A DNA stretch of 64,000 nt, taken from the NCBI GenBank assembly GCA_019359095.1, contig JAHHHZ010000019.1, positions 62,001 through 126,000 on the forward strand. Reading direction: 5' to 3'. The notes under the pieces are model-generated. The model was not told the DNA's origin, ran no database searches, and saw nothing but the letters and a program-made list of their open reading frames with translations. Positions 1 through 8,365 of the stretch are shown here, piece after piece (positions within the stretch are counted from its first letter, which is position 1; each line of letters begins with the position of its first letter). A program made the translations under genes and the position numbers. This DNA is from Pleurocapsa minor HA4230-MV1. Its GTDB lineage: Bacteria; Cyanobacteriota; Cyanobacteriia; Cyanobacteriales; Xenococcaceae.

Positions 1-60
1 TTTCGTGTCGTAGCAACAGACTTCTGAACCACAATCACACTGGCAAGTGCCTGGGGGGCA

Positions 61-309
61 TTGTTCGCCTCAAAAATAGTAGCTGATTTTGCTAAACCAC
101 CTTTCTTTTTCAAGCGAGGGAAAAAGTTATTTAGTTATGTTGACAAGACCAAAGGTTACTTTTTTAACGTCACAACAGACGACGAAGCTGATGCTAAAAA
201 GATTATTGAGCAAGTTATCAGAATACAGGACAACGTAGAGCCAGACTGGGAAAACAAGCTCAAGTACCACGAAGACAAGAACTATTTACGAGGACTCTAT
301 GCCAATTAA
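61..309 (+). CDS. Small phage-type hypothetical protein
   Basis: An 82-residue frame that starts at a TTG codon and overlaps the next gene by 11 bases, so it belongs to a compact phage-like operon with the two frames that follow. I do not recognise its family. The middle is basic and aromatic (FFFKRGKK) and the C-terminal half is acidic and helical-looking. The frame is open upstream to a TGA at 25-27, so the true start could lie a little before 61; no clear ribosome binding site decides it. Function unknown; a role in a prophage is inferred only from the neighbours. Confidence 0.5.
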   Translation: MFASKIVADFAKPPFFFKRGKKLFSYVDKTKGYFFNVTTDDEADAKKIIEQVIRIQDNVEPDWENKLKYHEDKNYLRGLYAN

Positions 310-640
310 TTTTGAACCCGCCCCACCAGTGGTAAACGTACCGAACCCGTTTGCTAGTGCTGCCCTTGGTGGTACTGCGCCAATTTCTACTACTTCAGTT
401 GCTTTCTTAGCTGCTAACGCTAACCGTAAGAAGATGATAATTGCTAACAATAGCAATCAAGACCTGTACATTGACCTTGATGCGACTGCCTCAGTTGCCG
501 ATCATGCGATCAAGATTCCCAAGGTTTCTAATAGTGGTTTTATTGCTAGTTACGAACTAGAACATTACACAGGTGTTGTTTCTGGTATTTGGGCTGCTGC
601 TGGTAGTGGTGCTGCTTTAATTAGGGAGATGGTGGCGTAA
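299..640 (+). CDS. Phage virion-associated protein-like
   Basis: A 113-residue protein with the layout of small phage structural proteins: a Pro/Asn-rich N-terminus, then an ANANRKKMIIANNSNQDLY segment near residues 38-56 and a YTGVVSGIWAAAGSGAALI segment near the end. Phage proteins with an 'NRK...I.NNS..LY' and 'GIWAAA' pattern usually lie among head or tail genes, but I cannot name the exact role. Its ATG overlaps the upstream gene, and its TAA shares one base with the ATG of the next gene (TAATG), so the three are probably translated together. Likely a piece of a resident or decayed prophage that extends left of the window. Confidence 0.55.
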   Translation: MPINFEPAPPVVNVPNPFASAALGGTAPISTTSVAFLAANANRKKMIIANNSNQDLYIDLDATASVADHAIKIPKVSNSGFIASYELEHYTGVVSGIWAAAGSGAALIREMVA

Positions 641-846
641 TGACTGACCAAGAAATTAATCATCTAATTGCTACTCAAGTCAACGGCTGGATTCACGACG
701 AGGGTATCTTTTACCACGACGCTAGTGGGTTTACCTGTTACTTAGCTGACTACTGTAACTCTATCGCTCACGCTCTGGACTTAGCTAAGGCTAACGGGGT
801 TGCCCTTAAGCCAACAGTCGAAGACTGGACTGCTTACAAGTTATAG
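640..846 (+). pseudogene. Phage-type hypothetical gene, 5' part, cut by an IS
   Basis: The frame codes 68 residues (MTDQEINHLIATQVNGWIHD...) and then stops at TAG 844-846. That stop belongs to the left end of the IS630-like element: the TA at 842-843 is its target. Joining base 843 to base 1789 keeps the frame open for 26 more codons to a TAA at 1867-1869, so the ancestral protein had about 94 residues. The shortened product may still be made. It follows the 113-residue gene with a one-base stop/start overlap. Function not recognised. Confidence 0.6.
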
Positions 847-1788
847 TTATTTCAAATAAGAAAGAAACACTAAGTTGTGCAATAATCGCGAATAATATCA
901 TCTAACGATGTATCTGGAGGTGCATACATTCTTTTGCGCTTCAAAGCACTAAAATCGTGTTCAATATCATTTAAATCAGGAGAATATTTAGGCAGAAATA
1001 CTATTTGATGCACTGTCTCTTCTATCAGTTGTTTGATAGCATTTTTCCGATGAATTGGTGCATTATCCATAATCAATACTGATGGTCTTGTTAATGATGG
1101 CAATAAATATTTGCTCAACCACCCTTCAAACCCTTCGGCATTAAGACTGCCTGTAAAGATCATCGGTACGATTAAATCTTTTTTACCTTTTCTTCTGGCA
1201 GCTAATAAATTTTCCCTCACTCCCCTTCTACCTTGTCTTTCTCCATAAATCTTTTGTCCTCTTGCTGACCAAGCATAAATACAAGTTTGAATTGGCTCAA
1301 ATCCTGACTCATCGATAAAAATCAGACTTTTGCTACCGTAGACTTTAATTAGTTCTCTTAGTCTTCGATAATATTCAATTCTTTCTTGTCGGTTTCTTTC
1401 TCGATAACGGAGTTGTTTTTTTTTCTGGTAATCTTCATTTGACTTAGAGCGTATAGTATTGCCGAAGGTTGAACTTTAAATTTGATTGCTCGATCTATTA
1501 ATCGTTGCTGCGGATTTTCTCTAACATCTTGTTTTAATGCTTCCCAGTTCAATTTTCGTTGGCGACGTTTAACTTTAGTTGCTTCGAGATTCTCTCGATT
1601 TAACCAGCGATAGATCGATGCTCTCGACACTTGAAAAATTTGGGACGCTTTTGTCACACCGCCCCCTCTTTCCAGATAGTCAATTACTTTTTTCCTTAGA
1701 TCTAGACTGTAAGGCATTAGTATGAGCTGAAGAAAGTTTTACTTTAATTTACTCTATATTTGTCTCAGTCTTAATTAAAATGACTATA
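842..1788 (-). mobile_element. IS630 family insertion sequence, ISY100-like
   Basis: A 947-bp element including the TA at each end. The termini are inverted: TATAGTTATTTCAAATAAGA at 842-861 matches the reverse complement of 1769-1788 at 17 of 20 positions. The TA at 842-843 and the TA at 1787-1788 are the duplicated target typical of IS630/Tc1-mariner elements. Length, TA target and two-frame transposase agree with what is known of ISY100 from Synechocystis. The insertion interrupts a phage-type gene, and removing it with one TA restores the frame, so both boundaries are well supported. Confidence 0.9.
870..1717 (-). CDS. IS630 family transposase, made by -1 frameshift
   Basis: DDE transposase in two frames. 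The upstream frame (1717 down to 1358) has an N-terminal helix-turn-helix (MPYSLDLRKKVIDYL, then a SRASIYRWLNRE recognition helix). The downstream part has the catalytic motifs IDESGF, LIMDNAPIH and YSPDLNDIE. Between them is a run of nine A on the coding strand (1416-1424). Slipping back one base there turns the first frame into KKQLRYRERNRQERI and runs without a stop into IDESGF, so I join the parts as a single product. Programmed -1 shifting on an A run is known in this family; a plain mutation is the alternative. With intact ends the element may be active. Confidence 0.85.
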
Positions 1789-1869
1789 GCTGACGAAACA
1801 GTAGTAGGTATAGACTCGTTAGCTAGCAAAGCTATCTGCCTTTGCCTAGTTTCCTCATTTCCTAGCTAA
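1789..1869 (+). pseudogene. 3' part of the IS-interrupted phage-type gene
   Basis: These 26 codons plus a TAA continue the frame of the gene at 640-843 once the insertion sequence and one TA are removed (…KL|ADETVVGIDSLASKAI…). They no longer have a start of their own. This is direct evidence for the position and phase of the insertion. Confidence 0.6.
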
Positions 1870-1900
1870 TCCTTACTCAAATCTTCTATCAGTTAAACTC

Positions 1901-2137
1901 ATGGCTTCCTTAAAATCTAACCGCGCAAAAGCATTAAAAGTCTATGCAGACAAAGCAGACAAGTCTGTACCAATGCTGCTAGACTAGCATATCGACGATT
2001 TTCTAAGAGAGCTACTGGGTTTACCTGATAGACCAGTAGGACAACCTCCTTATGCTGGCTGGCTAACTACTAGTCAAGAGAAATCAGCTATTCCAACAGT
2101 ATTTAAGTTAACCGCCTATAAAGCCTTGGTTTCGTAA
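1901..2137 (+). pseudogene. Phage-type hypothetical gene with an in-frame amber stop
   Basis: From the ATG at 1901 the frame reads MASLKSNRAKALKVYADKAD, meets TAG at 1985-1987 after 28 codons, and continues with 49 sense codons (HIDDFLRELLGLPDRPVGQP...) to a TAA at 2135-2137. The codon content stays protein-like across the TAG, so a single change (for example CAG to TAG) probably broke a 78-residue gene. It lies in line with the phage-type genes to the left. I do not recognise the family. Recoding of TAG is an alternative, but many normal genes here end in TAG. Confidence 0.45.
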
Positions 2138-2422
2138 CGAACTGAGGGTTACTTAGGCGATTTGACAGATTGCTATAAAGATGGAATAATGTACAACTTT
2201 TCTATATAGCGATAATTAAGCGCTCTATTGAGGCATCTAGAGAAAGCCTGTTTTTGCTAGTTACTAATTTAAGCGCTTAAATAATTGGGGTATCTATGGA
2301 CCCCGTTTACTTATCTTGCTAGCCTCGTTATAGTTACTTTTGAGCAAGTTTTGAGTAAAGCGCCGAGCCTTTTAAGCTAAAGCTAGGAGTGAGAGTCTAA
2401 GGCTGACGAGGCTCTGCGAGGA

Positions 2423-2493
2423 AGCGGATGAGGGGAATCGAACCCCTAGCTTTAGCTTGGAAGGCTAAGGTATTACCACTATACGACATCCGC
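2423..2493 (-). tRNA. tRNA-Gly (anticodon UCC)
   Basis: Read on the minus strand the sequence folds as a full cloverleaf: acceptor GCGGATG pairs with CATCCGC, the anticodon stem is TTAGC/GCTAA around loop CTTCCAA (anticodon TCC), and the T arm is GGGGTTCGATTCCCC. The discriminator is U, as usual for tRNA-Gly. No CCA is encoded. The decayed phage genes lie on the side of its 3' end, the usual attachment site of tRNA-targeting integrases. Confidence 0.95.
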
Positions 2494-2805
2494 AGGTAAT
2501 AACATTCTAGACGCAGGATTTATATTAGCATATTAAATTGACTTAATGTCAAACAATTTTGCTCAAAGTGGCAAGTCGTTGAGTTTCATCTCTTTTTTCT
2601 CCTGAATTTTCGTTACTTGTCAGCTTAATTTAAGCCAATTGGTAGTAAAAAGCTTAAATTTTTTGATTTGAAATGCGGTTGTAGTAATCTAATGAAGTTG
2701 ATCTGAATCTGTTTAACAAAAAAAGTGTGAAAAAGTCGATACTTTTGTGGCTTAATTCTAGATTTTCTCCAGATAAAGATAGCCACTCAGAAGAGATCGC
2801 CTAAA
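2494..2805. other. Non-coding spacer upstream of the tpsB remnant
   Basis: AT-rich DNA of 312 bases between the tRNA gene and the next start codon. I see no open frame of note. It should hold the tRNA promoter (reading left) and the promoter of the TpsB gene, but no single -35/-10 pair stands out. Confidence 0.5.
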
Positions 2806-3642
2806 TTGAATATGAATAAATTTAAGTTTGACTCATGGCATGGGCGATCGGCAATCATGTCTCTTGCTGTCTTGGGGTTACTTGTTATTGGTAAATTACC
2901 CGCTTATGGAAATAATAAGCTTTTATATCTAGCCCAAACTCCCGATCTGCCTTCAGGAGTTGATGTTGACAATCTGCCTGCCACTCCTTTGCCTGATGTG
3001 CGACAAGATCCTACGGTTACCCCTTTACCACCTGCCGAAGATTTGTTAGATTCTTTGCCTAATCAGTCACCAGAAGGTAAAGTTTCTGAGTCTGAGGTTA
3101 AGTTTGAGGTTCAGAAATTCGAGTTAAAAGGCAATACTGTCTTAGAAAAAACTGCGGTAGACAATATTTTACGTAAATATAGCGATCGCCCGATTGGCTT
3201 TACTGATTTATTAGAGTTAGAGACTGAATTAACTAAGCTATATACTGCTCGCGGCTATATCAACTCTGGGGTAGTCGTGCCGATCCAAGATGTTAATCAA
3301 GGAAAAATTACTCTACAGGCAATAGAAGGCAAACTTGAAACCATTAATGTCGAGGTGGATGGTCGGTTAAAACCAAGTTACGTTCGTTCTCGACTGGCTA
3401 GAGGAGCAAAAGAGCCGTTAAATATTGAGACGATCTAGTTTCTTTAGAACGGTTCAGTTTGGGAGGAGCGGAATCAGGAGGAAGATACAGTAGCATCTTT
3501 GGGATTAGGACTCAGGTTAAATATCTTTGAGACCTTAAATGCACGGCTAGATTATGGGATTCCTTTGATTGAGGTGGAAGACAACGACGACACCCTGCAA
3601 GAAAAAGGTCTCTACTTCTCGTTGGAATATCTCCCGTTTTAA
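2806..3642 (+). pseudogene. TpsB (ShlB/FhaC type) outer-membrane transporter, internally deleted
   Basis: Two-partner-secretion transporters carry POTRA domains followed by a 16-strand barrel and are about 550-600 residues long. Here the first frame (2806-3438) gives a signal peptide (AVLGLLVIGKLPAYG), a Pro-rich linker, POTRA 1 (VQKFELKGNTVLEKT, residues ~103-175) and the start of POTRA 2, then stops at 210 residues. After it, ERFSLGGAESGGRY is recognisable near 3448-3490. The last barrel strands follow in another frame (ASLGLGLRLNIF, ARLDYGIPL, ending SLEYLPF with TAA at 3640-3642). Most of the barrel is missing, so this is a deleted pseudogene. It probably once served a hemagglutinin-like partner that is no longer present. 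Confidence 0.8.
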
Positions 3643-3720
3643 AGACTCGCTTTAAATATTTAAATTTAGATCATCAGTTTGAATTACTCGGATCGTCGCA
3701 AATACTATGCAAATACCATC

Positions 3721-3879
3721 ATGAGCAAGATATCTCAGTTATTGAGCGATAAAATTCAAGTTAAAATCTTTAATCGGGGTCGTCAAACCGCCGTGAGTTG
3801 GGTACTACTAGTTAGTCTTGGCATTATTCTAGCTCTTGTTTTGCCTACTCATGCTGAAGACCGTCGCCAGTCAAGTTGA
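3721..3879 (+). pseudogene. Signal-peptide portion of the following CHAT protein, split off by a frameshift
   Basis: The frame from ATG 3721 (or TTG 3679) encodes a basic N-terminus, one hydrophobic stretch (VSWVLLVSLGIILALVLP) and THAEDRRQSS before TGA at 3877-3879. This looks like an export signal with nothing behind it. The next frame begins, in another phase, with TQQGKDYYSAGKLDQA, the usual first TPR of secreted cyanobacterial CHAT proteins. A one-base shift near 3870 would fuse the two, so I read this as the broken 5' end of the downstream gene. Translational coupling through the TTGA overlap is a less likely reading. Confidence 0.6.
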
Positions 3880-6458
3880 CTCAACAGGGCAAAGATTACT
3901 ACAGCGCAGGAAAACTCGACCAGGCAATTGAAACTTGGCAACAGGCAGCAGCAGCATATACCGCAGCAGGTAACGATCGGGGCAGTCGAGACAGCTATCT
4001 GAATACAGCGACGGCTCAACAAGCTCTGGGGCTTTACGATCGCTCTTGTGATAGTTTATTATCCGCTTTTAAAATCACTGACAATAGCTGCAATCAAATT
4101 ATTGAAGATGTGCAAATAATTGAACCCCAGTTAGATGGGATTAAAACCTTAAACCAAAAAGCAAAGTCCAAGTTACTGCCAGCGATCGCCGCCATTAATC
4201 AACAGCCAGAGGAGCAAGATAAAGTTCAGGGTTTGTTACGTTTTGGAGATTATTTGCGTGCCAGTGGCTATCCTAGGGTGGCAAATCAAGCGTTAGAACT
4301 AGCTCTGGCAAGTAGTCAAAAACTAGCCGATCCCCAGTCAAAAACAGCAACCTTACTTAGTTTAGGGAATGCTCAACGAGCGATCGCCCTACAAAAGCAA
4401 AATCAGTTTTCGACTCAAACCATTGTGCTGGACGTGGTTGCTAATAACTTAGGTAGCGTGACTTCAGCTTTAGAGTCCTATCAACCAGCTTTAGACTACT
4501 ACCAACAAGCGTCTGAGGTAACTCCTCGTCAACCAGACAGTTTAAAAGCAGAACTAAACCGTCTTAGTTTATTGCTCGATATTCAAGAATTTTGGCAAGG
4601 GGCAATTACAGATTTCGATCGTCACCTGGATTCCTTAGAAATTAATGACCCAGAGTTTCTTCAGGAGATTACTACGGGATCAAAAACCTTAAAACAAGAC
4701 CTAGAACAGCGCTTAGAGTCGGAAATCGGCAATGCGATCGCCCAAGTTGAACCAAAAGTTACCCAGCTACCCGCAACCCGTGGAGGAATTTACAGCAGAA
4801 TCAATTTAGCTCAAAGCCTCATGCGTCGAGGAGCAAGCGATAATCAAACAGCGCAAATCTTGGCTACTGCCGTTAAACAGGCAAGAAGCATCAACAATGT
4901 GACAGCTGAAGCCGAAGCGATGGGTTATTTAGGTTCTCTCTATGAACAACAAGGACAATATCAATCGGCACGACGTTTAACCGAAGGAGCGCTGCAATTA
5001 GCACCAACTGCGGAATATCCTGACATTGCCTATCGTTGGAATGCTCAGTTGGGTAGAATTCTGGCTGCTCAAGGACAACGAGTTCCAGCTTTGTCCGCTT
5101 ATGAAACTTCCTTTAACACCATTAGAACCCTGCGGAGTGATTTAGCGACTACTCCTGTCGAGCCAATTTTTCGTGAGTATATTAGTTTGCTGCTACAAAC
5201 AGAACCTTCTACCTCCCAGTTAGCTCAAGCACGAGACGTTTTAGAATCTTTGCAGGTAGCGACTCTAGATAACTTCTTCCGCGATCCCTGCTCAGAAATA
5301 GCTGAAAAACCAGTGGTGATTGATGATGTAGACTCCAAAGCTGCGGTAATCTATCCAATTTTGCTGCAAGATCGTTTAGAAGTGATCCTCACTCTTCCAG
5401 GAAAACCTCTGCGTCGCTACACAATTCCCAACCTCACCCCAGAAAAAGTAGACAACACCATCCAACAGCTACGTCGTAACGCTCTAACCAATCCTGGCTT
5501 CGCCGAGCAAATCCGTGGAGCAAGGGGTAATCCTCAATCAGCTACTGAAATTGCCCAACTTAAAACATCTCAGGAACAATCTCTTCAGCAGGATATTCTC
5601 CCCCTCGCTTCAGAGATCTATAGCTGGTTGATTGAACCAGCCGAAGCAGAACTTAAAGCTAGCGAAGTTCAAACTTTGGTGTTTGTTCTGGATGGTTCGT
5701 TACGCAATATTCCCATGGCCCTGCTGTATGACCAGAAAGAGCAAAAATATTTGATTCAGAAAGACTACGATGTGGCGCTGAGTTCGGGTTTACAATTAAC
5801 TGCACCTCAACCCTTAACTAAACAGCCAATCAGAGTACTAGCTGCGGGAGTAACTAGCGAATTCCCTGCCTATCGTTTTCCACCTATTCCCAAGGTAGAA
5901 GATGAACTAAACACGATTAAACAGATTTTTGACAAGTCAGAGATTTTGCTCAACCAAGAGTTTACTAAAGCTCGTTTGGAACAGAAGCTAGAAAACTCAG
6001 ATTTTCCCGTAGTCCATTTGGCAACCCACGGTCAATTTGGTTCAACTGCCGATCAAACCTTTATTCTTAGTGGCACAAATCAAGGCGATCCTTTAATTAA
6101 CGTTAACCAGTTTGATAACTTACTGCGAGCTGGCAATCTCAAAGGCTCTCAACCGATTGAATTACTGGTTCTTAGTGCCTGTAACACCGCTGAAGGAGAC
6201 AGCCAGGCAATTCTTGGTTTAGCAGGGGTAGCAGTTAGAGCTGGCGCACGTAGCACCCTGGCGACTCTTTGGAGTGCGGATGATGAAGCTACGGCTAATT
6301 TGATGGGTAAGTTCTATACTAATTTGTCTCAAAACACTCAAGTTAGTAAAGCTAGAGCATTGCGTAAAGCACAGTTAGAACTCCTAATGGAATCAGATTC
6401 CCAATATCGTCATCCTTTTTATTGGGCGCCTTTCGTGCTGGTGGGTAATTGGCTTTAA
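3876..6458 (+). CDS. TPR and CHAT domain protein (caspase-like), signal peptide lost
   Basis: 860 residues. The N-terminal ~450 are TPR-like helical repeats (residues 1-40 and ~330-400 are clearest). The C-terminal ~300 form a CHAT domain, a caspase-like fold. The His of HLATHGQF (about residue 718) and the Cys of LSACNTAEG (about 769) are the expected catalytic pair. GLAGVAVRAGARSTLATLW and the ending HPFYWAPFVLVGNWL are also typical of the family. Homologues in cyanobacteria are usually exported and lie beside two-partner-secretion genes, as here. Because the signal peptide is in another frame upstream, the TTG start at 3876 would give a cytoplasmic product; the gene may be dying. Substrate unknown. 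Confidence 0.8.
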   Translation: MTQQGKDYYSAGKLDQAIETWQQAAAAYTAAGNDRGSRDSYLNTATAQQALGLYDRSCDSLLSAFKITDNSCNQIIEDVQIIEPQLDGIKTLNQKAKSKLLPAIAAINQQPEEQDKVQGLLRFGDYLRASGYPRVANQALELALASSQKLADPQSKTATLLSLGNAQRAIALQKQNQFSTQTIVLDVVANNLGSVTSALESYQPALDYYQQASEVTPRQPDSLKAELNRLSLLLDIQEFWQGAITDFDRHLDSLEINDPEFLQEITTGSKTLKQDLEQRLESEIGNAIAQVEPKVTQLPATRGGIYSRINLAQSLMRRGASDNQTAQILATAVKQARSINNVTAEAEAMGYLGSLYEQQGQYQSARRLTEGALQLAPTAEYPDIAYRWNAQLGRILAAQGQRVPALSAYETSFNTIRTLRSDLATTPVEPIFREYISLLLQTEPSTSQLAQARDVLESLQVATLDNFFRDPCSEIAEKPVVIDDVDSKAAVIYPILLQDRLEVILTLPGKPLRRYTIPNLTPEKVDNTIQQLRRNALTNPGFAEQIRGARGNPQSATEIAQLKTSQEQSLQQDILPLASEIYSWLIEPAEAELKASEVQTLVFVLDGSLRNIPMALLYDQKEQKYLIQKDYDVALSSGLQLTAPQPLTKQPIRVLAAGVTSEFPAYRFPPIPKVEDELNTIKQIFDKSEILLNQEFTKARLEQKLENSDFPVVHLATHGQFGSTADQTFILSGTNQGDPLINVNQFDNLLRAGNLKGSQPIELLVLSACNTAEGDSQAILGLAGVAVRAGARSTLATLWSADDEATANLMGKFYTNLSQNTQVSKARALRKAQLELLMESDSQYRHPFYWAPFVLVGNWL

Positions 6459-6492
6459 TATGAAATCTACAAATGTTTGCTACAAATAGAAG

Positions 6493-6559
6493 ACTTGGGG
6501 ACTTAGGGACTTGGGGACTTGCCCTAAAGGATACCGCTTCGCGTCGGGGACTTGGGGAC
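6493..6559. repeat. Octamer tandem array split by a short dispersed repeat
   Basis: Units of ACTTGGGG (one ACTTAGGG) run from 6493 and again from 6550. Between them is a 25-bp piece, about 6522-6546, of the form CCCTAAAGGATACCGCTTCG. Removing it rejoins ACTTG to GGG and restores perfect 8-base phase. The same repeat family occurs at 9757, 31709, 36050 and 55050. Confidence 0.75.
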
Positions 6560-6663
6560 TATCTATTTGTATCATTCTTATTTGTATTTCATATTGAACT
6601 CAAAATCTACTCGCGGATTATTTTCTCGAAGCATATTACAATTACTCGAAAAGGAGATAATTT

Positions 6664-7680
6664 ATGGCGGTTCAACTTCAACAGGCAGTTACAGTCGGCA
6701 AATACCTAGTTACCCAACGTTTGCTGGGGCGGAAGCATTTTCCCTTAGTTTTAATGCTAGAGCCTCTGTTTCGCTGCAATTTAGCTTGTTCTGGCTGTGG
6801 TAAGATTCAGCAGCCAACGGAAATCTTAAAGCAAAACTTAACTCCAGAGCAGTGTTTTGCAGCAGTAGCAGAATGTGGTGCGCCAGTGGTTTCGATTCCT
6901 GGAGGAGAGCCACTGCTACATCCTCAAATAGATGAGATTGTTGAGGGGTTGGTACAGCGTAAAAAGTTTGTTTATCTTTGTACGAACGGCATCTTGCTGG
7001 AGAAAAGTCTGAATAAGTTTAAGCCTTCTCCCTATCTTACCTTTAGCGTTCATCTTGACGGACTACAGGAACAGCATGACAAGTGTGTCGATCGCCCAGG
7101 AGTTTTTGCTAAAGCGATCGCCGCGATCAAAGCCGCTAAACAGCAGGGATTTAGAGTAACCACCAATACCACTGTCTTTGAGGGCGCAAATCCGCAAGAA
7201 ATGCAGGAATTCTTTGATTTCTTGGCTACTCTTAATCTTGATGGTATGATGGTTTCTCCTGGCTATGGATATGCCAAAGCACCCGACCAAGAAAACTTTT
7301 TACAGCGAGAGCAAACCAAAGCTTTATTTAGAGAAATCTTATCTCCTTGGAAATCTGGTCAAAAGAAATGGAATTTTAATCATAACCCCCTATTTCTCGA
7401 ATTTCTGATGGGCGATCGAGATTTTGACTGCACTCCTTGGGGAAGTCCCAGCTACAGCGTTTTAGGGTGGCAGAAACCTTGCTATCTCTTAGATGAGGGA
7501 CACTATTCTAGCTATCAAGAACTGATTAAACAGACCGAATGGAGTAACTACGGCAAAAAAAGCGGTAATCCTCAATGCCAAGACTGTATGGTGCATTGTG
7601 GCTACGAACCCACCGCAGCTACCGTAGCAATGCAGCCCGAAAATATGGGTAAAGCGATCGGGGCTTTATTTGATTACTGA
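6664..7680 (+). CDS. hpnH: Adenosyl-hopene transferase HpnH (radical SAM)
   Basis: 338 residues, the usual size. HpnH joins the 5'-deoxyadenosyl group of SAM to diploptene/hopene, the first step towards C35 extended hopanoids in the membrane. The radical SAM cluster motif is CNLACSGC (Cys38, Cys42, Cys45), followed by [10 protein letters not shown] (SAM-binding GGE) and YLCTNGILL. The C-terminal SPASM-like part ends in [15 protein letters not shown] strong ribosome binding site (AAGGAGA) precedes ATG 6664. No other hopanoid gene is in the window, so it stands alone here, as often in cyanobacteria. Confidence 0.93.
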   Translation: MAVQLQQAVTVGKYLVTQRLLGRKHFPLVLMLEPLFRCNLACSGCGKIQQPTEILKQNLTPEQCFAAVAECGAPVVSIPGGEPLLHPQIDEIVEGLVQRKKFVYLCTNGILLEKSLNKFKPSPYLTFSVHLDGLQEQHDKCVDRPGVFAKAIAAIKAAKQQGFRVTTNTTVFEGANPQEMQEFFDFLATLNLDGMMVSPGYGYAKAPDQENFLQREQTKALFREILSPWKSGQKKWNFNHNPLFLEFLMGDRDFDCTPWGSPSYSVLGWQKPCYLLDEGHYSSYQELIKQTEWSNYGKKSGNPQCQDCMVHCGYEPTAATVAMQPENMGKAIGALFDY

Positions 7681-7693
7681 TTACTAATTGCTG

Positions 7694-7728
7694 TTCATTG
7701 CTCATTGCTCATTGCTCATTGTTCATTG
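7694..7728. repeat. Heptamer tandem repeat (YTCATTG)x5
   Basis: Five phased heptamers, TTCATTG/CTCATTG, fill most of the short gap between two converging genes. Such short tandemly repeated heptamers are common between cyanobacterial genes. Confidence 0.85.
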
Positions 7729-7733
7729 CTGTA

Positions 7734-8138
7734 TCAGGCAAGGTCAAGGTAATCGGTAATCACGGCATCTGCTTCCATTTCTACCAGCATTTCTGGAGCA
7801 ATTAGGCGCTGAACTTCTACCATACTGGTGGCGGGACGAATCTTAGCGAAGAATTCATGATGAGCTTTGCCGATCATTTGCCAGCGATCGATATTGGTCA
7901 CATAAATCCTGGTACGGACTACATCTTCTAGACTTGCTCCAGCGAGATTTAAAGCAGTTTCAATATTTTTGATAATTTGTTTGGTTTGGGCATAGGGATC
8001 CCCTATACCGACAATTTCACCATGTTCATTGGTGGCAGTGGTTCCCGAAACATGAATATAGTTATCGAGCTTGACTGCTCTAGAATAGCCTACTAGATCT
8101 TCCCAGGAAGAGTTGCTGCTGATATTAATTCGTTCCAC
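7734..8138 (-). CDS. Rid family protein (YjgF/YER057c), non-archetypal subgroup
   Basis: 134 residues covering the whole Rid fold: [15 protein letters not shown] near residues 30-44, [19 protein letters not shown] in the middle, and [21 protein letters not shown] near the end. True RidA proteins hydrolyse reactive enamines/imines with an arginine in the motif PARSxVEV. Here that position reads PATSMVEV, so the arginine is a threonine. Enamine deaminase activity is therefore doubtful, and a related Rid subgroup with another substrate is more likely. It converges on hpnH and is transcribed away from miaB. Confidence 0.85.
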   Translation of the reverse strand: MERINISSNSSWEDLVGYSRAVKLDNYIHVSGTTATNEHGEIVGIGDPYAQTKQIIKNIETALNLAGASLEDVVRTRIYVTNIDRWQMIGKAHHEFFAKIRPATSMVEVQRLIAPEMLVEMEADAVITDYLDLA

Positions 8139-8365
8139 GTTTCTATAATGTTTCTTTCAAAGGATTTTTATGATTAGCTAAACTTTACTCCTTTTAGATC
8201 CAAAATTCACCATATTAAGTAAACACTAAGGAATGTAAATTATAGTCTGTATAGATTGGTTATTCTGGTAATTGTCTCTAGAGCCAAATAAAATCAGGTT
8301 TGTAGTGGAACGTTTTAAACTTGTATAGTAGTTCTGTTCCATCTTTTCGCTACTGTTAATTTGAT

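Noticed and set aside
2287-2304. GGGGT...ACCCC hairpin as a terminator
   Set aside because: The stem is five pairs and no T run follows; it has no clear gene to end.
6473-6803. Two small plus-strand frames of 78 and 83 codons before hpnH
   Set aside because: They run through the repeat array and into hpnH in other phases; composition is that of non-coding and shadow DNA.
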